From Myxococcota bacterium (lineage in GTDB: Bacteria; Myxococcota_A; Polyangia; Polyangiales; Polyangiaceae): a DNA stretch of 42,476 nucleotides. The stretch lies in contig JAKLDZ010000002.1 in the NCBI GenBank assembly GCA_022703255.1, forward strand, positions 1 to 42,476. The letters are read 5' to 3'. Of the stretch, positions 36,701 through 42,476 are shown piece after piece. The notes beneath the pieces are model-generated. The model ran no database searches, had not been told where the DNA came from, and worked only from the letters and a program-made list of their open reading frames with translations. The translations under genes and the position numbers were made by a program. How positions within the stretch are numbered: position 1 is the stretch's first letter; every line of letters begins with the position of its first letter.

Positions 36701-38622
36701 CCGTCCTGCGCAGGGGCGGCGTGGACCTGAGTCGCCCCGGCGTCTGCTCGCCAAGTCCGGCACTCACCTCGCCAGCCGAGCGGGTCCAGGACGTCGGCAT
36801 GGTGCTCGCCACGTTCCAGGTGCCGTGGAATGAGCTGACCAAGGCCAGGAGCCTGGAGCAGGTCCCGCTCCGCGCCGACGCGCAGTTCAAGATCGACGGG
36901 TTGCCGTTGGCGGAGATGGTGGACGGCGCCGCGCAGGGGTTGCTCAACGGCTCCGGCGGCGTGCGCGGTCTCGGACGCGATGCGAACCCCGAGCTCGAAG
37001 TGAACCTGCAGGTCCAGGGACTGCGCGTCGGGAGCGCATTCGTCTACGACAGCGGCTCGCTCTCGCTGCGCGCCGACGGTGGCGGCATACGCGGCGGCCT
37101 GGACCTGGTCGATGCCGCGCGAGGCGTCGACAAGGGTGCGGCCGGACGTCTCGAGGCCGACTTGAGCTCCCCTCAAGCCTTGACCTGGGTGGGCGGGTGG
37201 ATGCCCCAACCCTCCAAGGGGCAGGACCTCCACCTTCGGGTCAAACCCAGCCGCTTCCGTGCCTCCAGCCTCAGCCCCTTCCTCACTCCCGTGCTCAGCT
37301 ACGTCGAGGGCGACATCACCGGTTACGTCGATGCGACGATCGCCACCGGAGGACGCCCGTCGCGTATCGACGAGGCCTTCCTCTCGCTCTCGGGCGGCGC
37401 GTTCCAGATCCCTACCGTCGGACAGGAGTTCATCGACGTCTCCGCGATCGTGCGGACTACCGCACGCGATCAGCTGCTCGTCGAAGGATTCCGAGCGAAG
37501 GCGGTGTCGGGGCAGGTCGCGGCGACCGCGGCGATCACGATGCAGGATCTGCAGCTCAAGCGCGCCACCGCGGGGCTGTCCACGAACGAGGCGAACAAGA
37601 TCCGGCTGACGCTCGAAGGCGTGCCGATGGGCGACGTGTGGGGCACGGTGTCGATGTCGCTGGAGGCCAAGCCGGATCGCAACGACGTCAAGGTCGACCT
37701 GCGCGGCGTGAACGTCGAGCTCTCCGAGTCCGAGGAACGCACGGTCCAGGATCTCGCGCCCAACTCCGAGGTCGTGGTCGTGCCCTCCGTCGGCGCCGTG
37801 CGCACCACGCAGTGGGGGTGGGTGACGTCCGCGGAGCCGCAGCAGCAACCCGCGCGTCCCTGGTACGTCAACGTGGGCTTCGCCAATCCCGTCAATATCA
37901 CTCGCCAGGGCATGAGGTTCTCCGTGACCTCGTTGCAGGACGGCAGCGAGCCCCTGGTCGCGATGTACCCCGACCCGCAGACCGGTGGACTGCGGCTCAC
38001 CGGCAAGGTGCGGGTCGCCGACGGACGCGTCGACATCGTCGGCAAGCACTTCAACATCGAGTCCTACCGCGCGCAGGTTGCCTTCGAAGGCGCAGCCTCC
38101 AACCCCGAGCTCAACGTCACCGCGCGCTGGGACGCTCCCGACGGCACGCGCGTATACGCCGACGTCACCGGCAAGCTGCAGACCATGAACGTGCAGCTCC
38201 GCTCCGATCCTCCCCGCCCTCCGGGTGAGATCCTGGCGCTGATCCTCGTCGGAGAGAGCTCCACCGACGCCTCCTCGTCGGCCTTGACCAGCGCCGAGGC
38301 GAGTCGGGCCGGTGCCGGCGTCGGTACCGGCGTGGCCGCGGCCGGCGTCAACCAGCTGCTCTCCGAGGTCGCTCCCGTCGGCATCTCCACCCGCGTGGAC
38401 ACCTCCCAGCGCAACAACGTGCGCCCCACCGTCGTCGTGGACATCGCGCGCAACATCTCCGCCGAGGCCACCGTGAACACGGGCGCGGTCCCACTGGGCC
38501 AGAACCCCGATCGTTACCTGCTGACGCTCGACTGGCGATTCCTGCAAGCGTGGTCCCTGCGGACGACGGTGGGTGACGCCGGAAGCTCGATCCTCGATGT
38601 GTTGTGGACCCACCGATACTGA
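33745..38622 (+). CDS. TamB-domain translocation/assembly protein (AsmA/TamB, bridge-like)
   Basis: 1625 residues. It has one N-terminal transmembrane helix (about 36-60). A very long beta-rich body follows, with recurring LDV/DLS/ELD strands and a Pro-rich linker near 171-190 (PRPKPPGPPGPP). The C-terminal TamB (DUF490) domain (about 1370-1625) has GEILALILVGESS, APVGISTRVDTS and LTLDWRFLQAWSLRTTVGDAGSSILDVLW. TamB-like proteins span the periplasm and are implicated in outer-membrane protein insertion or phospholipid transport. No TamA/BamA gene is adjacent. The GTG start has GGGAG ahead of it; its position fits the short cytoplasmic tail before the helix. The next lipoprotein gene starts 22 bases after the stop. 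Confidence 0.9.
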   Translation: MGDQATDAAGSNPQQPVAGKARLRPTGPSLRRLARGTGAVLGLTSVFAIAAASGLVIHIQLPPMRRLFTRVALGLVNDSIQGRIEVQSVDLLRTNSLEVRGVRVLDPTGRVVIDADRLQAYVATGALIGSALRGSGDILVRIPHVRSDRMTVQLEQQSDGGLSLVQAFLPRPKPPGPPGPPSAKPPRHVVVDLPVIEIGGVAAYGNMDATGPIDAEVRSARGAVHVDSERVSVTLEPSSLMARKPLPVPASGMVKLDVRSPGAIWGSFTGQAGDIELSIDAKLDGRKLDATVTVPSVRGETLGALIPSIALKSPAAGRIELHGDVAKLDSLVHLDSGTARIDARGPLITTGKPRAELDVEARGVDLSTILVDAPPSLLSGDAHVEVSLSGTPTVKASGSTMPGAIAGIELPGSDFEARFEGGKLQGKAAVHEPGIPIEATFEIDKGAVSVTATSRIASLDAAPRLQRAARGSATARLSASWREGQLDAVLAGDFSGLSRDPIGVRSGRVNAHAWGPPSSLAVNATVTGSGIDAAGLQWKEGKLVVRGPVRAPRVEVHLRGDALPNVDSSLALSLGKRAAVSDLKVELGRGRESFAFHSERVELGGGSVDFGGIAIDGLGEPMDGVVRVGADGFDVRLVSSGVDLGKLADVVGVRGPRLSGTAAIDIDVRSAGKQSNGCVKIDVSKGLIDPLPLEIGGAIRARLGGSHVEFDAALAAGSKPAVARETGDACMADLSIPEGAVVALRADGDIALAGTPMKAGSWREATGTARLTELGIDLEQIKKAFGMIEMLTKVELPGLGGKIKAAAEITRSDGTAPPAVSANVRTEQFNLTTGSGTSKLNLTGHDLSVDLKLDSTGLLNTKASVSPTGRPPLARLDSNTRLNWGPLLDDPKSWRRVLNEAQTHARINVPRQPLSSALAPWLGEGAGQLPLQSANVSLGAEIKGTLLAPQMGLRAYVDRPSYSGETLPALVCIEGSYDGTDGMLRTVLRRGGVDLSRPGVCSPSPALTSPAERVQDVGMVLATFQVPWNELTKARSLEQVPLRADAQFKIDGLPLAEMVDGAAQGLLNGSGGVRGLGRDANPELEVNLQVQGLRVGSAFVYDSGSLSLRADGGGIRGGLDLVDAARGVDKGAAGRLEADLSSPQALTWVGGWMPQPSKGQDLHLRVKPSRFRASSLSPFLTPVLSYVEGDITGYVDATIATGGRPSRIDEAFLSLSGGAFQIPTVGQEFIDVSAIVRTTARDQLLVEGFRAKAVSGQVAATAAITMQDLQLKRATAGLSTNEANKIRLTLEGVPMGDVWGTVSMSLEAKPDRNDVKVDLRGVNVELSESEERTVQDLAPNSEVVVVPSVGAVRTTQWGWVTSAEPQQQPARPWYVNVGFANPVNITRQGMRFSVTSLQDGSEPLVAMYPDPQTGGLRLTGKVRVADGRVDIVGKHFNIESYRAQVAFEGAASNPELNVTARWDAPDGTRVYADVTGKLQTMNVQLRSDPPRPPGEILALILVGESSTDASSSALTSAEASRAGAGVGTGVAAAGVNQLLSEVAPVGISTRVDTSQRNNVRPTVVVDIARNISAEATVNTGAVPLGQNPDRYLLTLDWRFLQAWSLRTTVGDAGSSILDVLWTHRY

Positions 38623-38644
38623 GCGACGCCCAGGGGCGCCGATC

Positions 38645-39550
38645 GTGCTGTTTGGGGTGATCGCGCTCGCCGCCTGCGCCCTCGCGTGCCGCTCGGACCA
38701 CAAGGTCTCCCCCTGGATCGAGGACCTCCGGATCGACTCCATCGTTCCTCCCCCCGACCTCGAGCAGCAGCTGCAGCGGGTCGACCTCGAGATGACCAGC
38801 GAGCAGATGGTTCGCCAGCACGAGCTGAAGGGCCGCTTCTCCGACGGAACATTGTTCGTCATACGAAGCTTCGTCGGCCAGGACCCCGTGCGCCCCGCCT
38901 CGCGCCACGCCCTGCGCGTCGCCACCGGCCACGGCGTGATCCTCGCCCTGGGCCCCGCGCAGACCGGCGGCGCCACCCGCCCGACGAGAACCGAGCTCGT
39001 CGCCGCTCTCGTCGACGGCGGAGGGTGGAGCTCGGGGTCCGACCTGAACGGCGATGCCTGCCCCGATGTCATCGTCCGCGGCGAAGACCACACGATCGAG
39101 CTGTGGTGCCTCATGCCCAGAGGCGCCTCTCCCTATCCCGTACGGTCCAGGATCGCCCCGGACCGCGCCGTCGACATCGACGAGGACGGGCGTCCGGAGC
39201 TCGCGGGAGCCGTGGTCCTCCCCGGCCCCGATCCGATCGCCCCGTCGATCCTCGAGGTCATGAGCTTCCAACAGGGCGCCTATCGCAGCGACACGGAGGT
39301 GGTCCGCGCGTGGCACGCGCGCGAGTGGGACAGGCTCACGGCGCCGCCCCCGGACGGAGGCGCGCTGGTATCCCGGGGCAGGGAGCTTGCGACGGCCCTC
39401 GAGGTTGCGTGGCACGGGCTCCGATCGGGACGCGGAGCGGAAGCGATCGGCGCGCTGGACGCGATCGCTCGCGAGCGCGCACCGTTGCCGTCCGGGCAGG
39501 CTCAGGCCTGGGTTCGGTGGCGGGGGTGGCTGCAGGACCTGCCCAGGTGA
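38645..39550 (+). CDS. Lipoprotein with FG-GAP/VCBS-like loops
   Basis: The 301-residue lipoprotein has a signal peptide with lipobox ALAC (Cys about 15). DLNGDACPDVIVRG and DIDEDGRPELAGA have the Asp-rich loop of FG-GAP/VCBS calcium-binding propeller repeats. The C-terminal part is helical and ends with Trp/Arg-rich sequence. GTG 38645 places the lipobox correctly and has AGGGG upstream; the frame is also open back to 38573, inside the tamB gene. It probably shares a transcript with the TamB gene, suggesting an envelope role. The family is not recognised. Confidence 0.75.
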   Translation: MLFGVIALAACALACRSDHKVSPWIEDLRIDSIVPPPDLEQQLQRVDLEMTSEQMVRQHELKGRFSDGTLFVIRSFVGQDPVRPASRHALRVATGHGVILALGPAQTGGATRPTRTELVAALVDGGGWSSGSDLNGDACPDVIVRGEDHTIELWCLMPRGASPYPVRSRIAPDRAVDIDEDGRPELAGAVVLPGPDPIAPSILEVMSFQQGAYRSDTEVVRAWHAREWDRLTAPPPDGGALVSRGRELATALEVAWHGLRSGRGAEAIGALDAIARERAPLPSGQAQAWVRWRGWLQDLPR

Positions 39551-39647
39551 CGCCCCAGCTCCGCGCATCGCCGCGAAATGGTGTCTTGTGACGCGCAGGC
39601 ACTTTGTGTACACCGGGCGCGCACGGACAACCTGACGGGGAGTGGCC

Positions 39648-39929
39648 ATGTCGATTCATCGTCCCAAGCGCGTGTCGTTCCGCTCGAACGGCCGTGATGC
39701 GTCTGCGTCCGAATCCTCGAAGGAAGCCAACGCGCCCGAGTGGGCGCAGGCGGTCGAGGGCAAGGGACCCAAGGACTTCAGACCCTACGCCGTCAACACC
39801 ACGTTCGCGCAGGGCGAGCTCGTCAAGCACGCGAAGTTCGGCGACGGCATCGTCGTCGCCGTCGAGCCGGGCAAAATCGAGGTCCTCTTCGAGAGCGGTC
39901 CTCGCAAGCTCGCGCACGGCGTCGGCTGA
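39648..39929 (+). CDS. Small KOW/DUF3553-like protein
   Basis: The 93-residue protein has a basic N-terminus (IHRPKRVSFRSNGRD) and a C-terminal domain, GELVKHAKFGDGIVVAV followed by IEVLFESGPRKLAHG. This resembles the Tudor-like tail of UvrD/PcrA helicases and DUF3553 proteins, which contact RNA polymerase or nucleic acid. GGGGAG six bases before ATG 39648 favours this start over GTG 39642. A nucleic-acid or polymerase partner is inferred from the family only. Confidence 0.7.
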   Translation: MSIHRPKRVSFRSNGRDASASESSKEANAPEWAQAVEGKGPKDFRPYAVNTTFAQGELVKHAKFGDGIVVAVEPGKIEVLFESGPRKLAHGVG

Positions 39930-39986
39930 CCCCCTCCGACGCTCCCTCGCACGCATCGCATCGCACGAGCGTTCTTCGCGTGCAGC

Positions 39987-40676
39987 TCAGCGCGTCGTCT
40001 CGCGCTCCGCCTTCTCGCTGGCCGGGTACGTCGCGACCAGTTGGATCGTGTACACCGTGTACTGGTGCGGCAGCGTGTCCCAGTCCGGCGTGGGCATCGC
40101 TCGCGTTACGCACTCGATGACCGGCGCCGCTCGCTTGCTCCGGATCGTCCCGCTCCGCCCGGCCCACAGGTGCACCGACCGCTTCTTGTGATCGACCTTC
40201 AGCGCGAAGCTCACCGTGCCCCCCTTGGGCGTCTTGGGTGCGCACGAGACGTTCTCGAGCACGGCCTTGACGAGCGCATCCTCGAAGAAAACCTGCCGAT
40301 CGCACTGGTCGGGGGAGGTCCTGCCGGGACCGGGGCGCTGGCACTTCACCACCTTGACCTTGTCGAGCGAGATCTCGTTCGTCGACACCGTCCCCCCGTC
40401 GAGCGCGGTCGCGAGGGCGGTTGCGGCCGCATCCACCAGCGAGCCCGCGTCCGTCAACGCGGCATCCCCGCCGGCATCCGTGACCTCGGCTTTCGTCGGC
40501 TTGGGGCGCCGCCACAGGTACAGCGGTACCGCGACCAGCACCAGCCCTGCTACGAGCGCGATCAACAGCTGGATGCGCATCGGCCGATCGCCTCGTCCTC
40601 CGGACGAGCCTGTTCCCAGGTGCCGGAAGGGCGCCGGCTGCGAAGGGGGAACCGAGTGATCGGGCGGACGCGCCAT
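39987..40676 (-). CDS. Membrane-anchored protein of unknown function
   Basis: The 229-residue protein has a Pro/Gly-rich N-terminus of about 32 residues, a transmembrane helix (about 34-55), an Ala/Asp-rich linker and a C-terminal domain with paired cysteines (KCQRPGPGR...QCDR and VSCAPKT). Its APVIECVTRAM segment faintly recalls TonB/AgmX-type C-termini; I would not assign that. ATG 40580, just before the helix and with GAGG upstream, is an alternative start. It converges on the small KOW-like gene, with 57 bases between. Confidence 0.65.
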   Translation of the reverse strand: MARPPDHSVPPSQPAPFRHLGTGSSGGRGDRPMRIQLLIALVAGLVLVAVPLYLWRRPKPTKAEVTDAGGDAALTDAGSLVDAAATALATALDGGTVSTNEISLDKVKVVKCQRPGPGRTSPDQCDRQVFFEDALVKAVLENVSCAPKTPKGGTVSFALKVDHKKRSVHLWAGRSGTIRSKRAAPVIECVTRAMPTPDWDTLPHQYTVYTIQLVATYPASEKAERETTR

Positions 40677-40820
40677 CGGATTCGAGCGTTTTACGCCGCA
40701 ACGGCGGCCAGCCGCAAGGAAGGTTTGCGCAGGGACGTGATCGTGATGTCAGACTGGCGCGCCGCGACCGGGGCCTTACCCTTTGCTGCGACTGCCTTTC
40801 TGAAGGAAAGGGGCCTGAAC

Positions 40821-41123
40821 ATGACAGCTGCTGGTTCCGCCGATACTTCCGCCGTCACCCTGCCGACCACGCGCCCCACTCGAAGTCGCCTCCTCGGCCT
40901 CCCGATCGTCGCGGACTTCGCAGCCCTGCTTCGCTTCTTCCGGGACGCCGACGCGTCGGTCGCGGGCAAGGCTTTCGTGCTGCTCGCGGTCGCCTATGTC
41001 ATCTGGCCCGTCGATGCCGTCCCCGATGTCGCACCGGTGCTCGGGTGGCTCGACGACCTCGGCGTTGCCGCCCTGGCCCTCGGCTATGTTGCCAAGGTCG
41101 TGAAGCGGTACCGCGCGGCATGA
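40821..41123 (+). CDS. DUF1232 (YkvA-like) small membrane protein
   Basis: The 100-residue protein carries the DUF1232 core FVLLAVAYVIWPVDAVPDVAPVLGWLDD (about 51-78), a hydrophobic segment ending in the family's P-x-D-x-x-P-D motif, then a second hydrophobic stretch and a basic tail. It is the compact membrane form of the family, unlike the longer protein at 4124. AAGGGG seven bases before ATG 40821 supports the start; an in-frame ATG at 40746 would add 25 residues. The function of the family is unknown. Confidence 0.85.
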   Translation: MTAAGSADTSAVTLPTTRPTRSRLLGLPIVADFAALLRFFRDADASVAGKAFVLLAVAYVIWPVDAVPDVAPVLGWLDDLGVAALALGYVAKVVKRYRAA

Positions 41124-41144
41124 CGCCGCGGGGCGCGCCCAACA

Positions 41145-42476
41145 TCAGTCCTCCGGGCGCTTGACCCGCACTTCCCGAAGGCGTGCTCGAAACGCGTCGT
41201 ATCGCCCTCGAGCCTCCTTCAACATCGCCTTGTCGTCCGACAGGTCGTTCTTCTCCCCAGGATCCGCAGCCAGGTCGAAAAGCTTGAAGCTCACGCCGTT
41301 CGAGATCGTCAGCTTCTGATCTCCGTGAATGAACGCACGCCGCTCGTCGTTGTTCGGCCCCGCAGGCATGTCCACCAACACGTCGCGCGCAGCGGGCTCC
41401 TGTCCCTTCGGCAGCGCAATGTCCGGCAGCAACGACTTGCCCGAGACAAAGTCGTACTTGTCCTTGGGCTGCTCGATCCGAACCTGGAACAGATCGAGGA
41501 TCGTGGGGACCATGTCCACTGCGCTGCGTCGCGCCTTGATGCGTCGAGCCGGGACCCCCGGGACGTGGAGCACGAAGGGAACGCGCACCAGCTCGTCCCA
41601 CACCTCGAAGCCGTGCCGGATCATGCCGTGCTCCTGGAACGCCTCGCCGTGATCGGAGGTGACGATGATCGCGGTCTTGGCGCCCCAAGGCTGCGCCGCC
41701 ACGAAGTCGAGCAGTCGCCCCACGTTGTCGATCGTCCAGCGCACCTCGTGGTCGTACTTGTCCCGCATCTTGTTGCCGAAGTCCGGCGTGCCCTTGTGCG
41801 TGACGTAGTCGGCGTGCGGATCGAAGTAGTGGACCCACGCGAAGAAGCGCTTGCCCGTGTTCTCCGGCTTCCCCAGCACCCGAATCGCGGCGTCCGTCAA
41901 CCGATCGGCCGACGACGTCGAGTCCTCGGTGGCATCGTTGCCGCCCGGCGGCGCCCCCGACATGTCCAGCACGTCGAACCCCCGCCCCATGCCGCTCCAA
42001 CCCTTGAAGTACCAGTGCGACTGCACCGAGATCGTCCGGATGCCCGCAGCGTTCAGGCGCTCCTGCACCATCCTGTCCGATTTGGGATAGGCGTTGTAGT
42101 GCGACCAGCCCCGGCTCGTCTCCGAAGGGTGCTTGCCGCTCATCAACGGACCAATGCTCTTCCCCGTGTACGAAGCCAGCGCATAGAAGTGCTCGTACAC
42201 CACCGACTTCTCCGCCAGCACGTCGAGGCTCGGACTGATCGGACGCGGATAGCCCATGTAGCCCATGTCCCAACGCAGGGTGTCGATCGACACCAGCAGC
42301 ACGTTGAGATCCGACGGAAGCGTCGACGCGGCTTCCGCAGCCTTCTGCGCTGCAGGCTCCTGGGGCGCCTCTTGCTTCACCACCAGATCCGAGCCCGAGC
42401 AGTCCTCGTCGATGCCGTTGTCCGGCCGCTCCCGGGCGCCGGGATGGACCAGCGGGTCGCGATCGTTGCAGTCGCC
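41145..42476 (-). CDS. Sulfatase-fold enzyme with N-terminal MopE-like motif (5' end outside window)
   Basis: The frame is open to the window edge on the minus strand, so the start is missing; a GTG at 42383 is internal. The first visible residues, GDCNDRDPLVHPGARERPDN followed by GIDEDCSG, are a textbook MopE-type putative metal-binding motif. An Ala/Gln-rich linker and an alkaline-phosphatase-superfamily domain follow: VLLVSIDTLRWD (metal Asp), TSDHGEAFQEHGM (metal Asp-His) and FKLFDLAADPGEKNDL (C-terminal sulfatase motif). At the nucleophile position, where formylglycine sulfatases have Cys/Ser in CxPxR, this has Thr in SYTGKS (nt 42165-42167). The ten-residue spacing to the following SG is kept. 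It may therefore be a phospho- or sulfo-transferase rather than an arylsulfatase. Confidence 0.88.
   Translation of the reverse strand, partial: GDCNDRDPLVHPGARERPDNGIDEDCSGSDLVVKQEAPQEPAAQKAAEAASTLPSDLNVLLVSIDTLRWDMGYMGYPRPISPSLDVLAEKSVVYEHFYALASYTGKSIGPLMSGKHPSETSRGWSHYNAYPKSDRMVQERLNAAGIRTISVQSHWYFKGWSGMGRGFDVLDMSGAPPGGNDATEDSTSSADRLTDAAIRVLGKPENTGKRFFAWVHYFDPHADYVTHKGTPDFGNKMRDKYDHEVRWTIDNVGRLLDFVAAQPWGAKTAIIVTSDHGEAFQEHGMIRHGFEVWDELVRVPFVLHVPGVPARRIKARRSAVDMVPTILDLFQVRIEQPKDKYDFVSGKSLLPDIALPKGQEPAARDVLVDMPAGPNNDERRAFIHGDQKLTISNGVSFKLFDLAADPGEKNDLSDDKAMLKEARGRYDAFRARLREVRVKRPED

Overview
The window is a dense, high-GC stretch of a bacterial chromosome (roughly two thirds G+C by eye, strongly GC-rich third codon positions). 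It most likely comes from a myxobacterium-like member of the Myxococcota. The pointers are cysteine-rich lipoproteins with GGSAG-type linkers, two MopE-like metal-binding motifs, a choice-of-anchor L domain, a soluble PKN-type Ser/Thr kinase, a pilMNOPQ cluster with an AMIN-bearing secretin, and a very large TamB-domain protein. I see no rRNA, tRNA, CRISPR array, insertion sequence, phage gene or origin. No gene-free gap exceeds about 260 bases.

Layout. 1-9054: the 3' part of an unknown EF-hand-like protein, CTP synthase (pyrG) behind a good sigma70-type promoter, a Cys-repeat surface protein, a DUF1232 protein, a secreted PEGA-like protein, an orphan ABC ATPase, and then on the minus strand a kinase with a long coiled coil and a secreted hypothetical protein. 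9233-14688 (+): an orphan six-helix LptF/LptG-like protein, tatA, a fusion of a 3-aminobutyryl-CoA ammonia-lyase-type hotdog domain to a beta-keto-acid cleavage (BKACE) domain that has lost key active-site residues, and a membrane-anchored NAGPA-like protein. 14877-15815 (-): a LysM/DUF882 peptidoglycan protein, divergent from pilM.

15977-23247 (+): the type IV pilus alignment operon pilM-pilN-pilO-pilP with overlapping or abutting genes, then pilQ after a 225-base gap with its own likely promoter, then a UbiB/AarF-family kinase. 23279-28150 (-): iorA-iorB-acd, which together would oxidise aryl-pyruvates to aryl-acetyl-CoA and then harvest the thioester as ATP. The IorA here lacks the usual C-terminal ferredoxin domain, and the ADP-forming ligase has beta-then-alpha domain order. 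28337-30226 (-): an S9 prolyl-oligopeptidase-type peptidase.

30395-42476: a lipoprotein with eight ~43-residue cysteine repeats, an extensin-like M15-type protein, TamB, an FG-GAP-like lipoprotein, a small KOW/DUF3553-like protein, a membrane-anchored unknown, a second DUF1232 protein, and (-, cut by the window end) a sulfatase-fold enzyme preceded by a MopE-like motif. Its nucleophile position is Thr rather than Cys/Ser.

Taken together the window is mainly cell-envelope biology (pilus, peptidoglycan, surface lipoproteins, TamB, LptF/G-like) with one clear catabolic operon. I did not find a defence island or mobile element. The most unusual loci are the Kal-BKACE fusion, the ferredoxin-less IorA operon, the MopE-sulfatase-fold fusion and the structured pilM leader.
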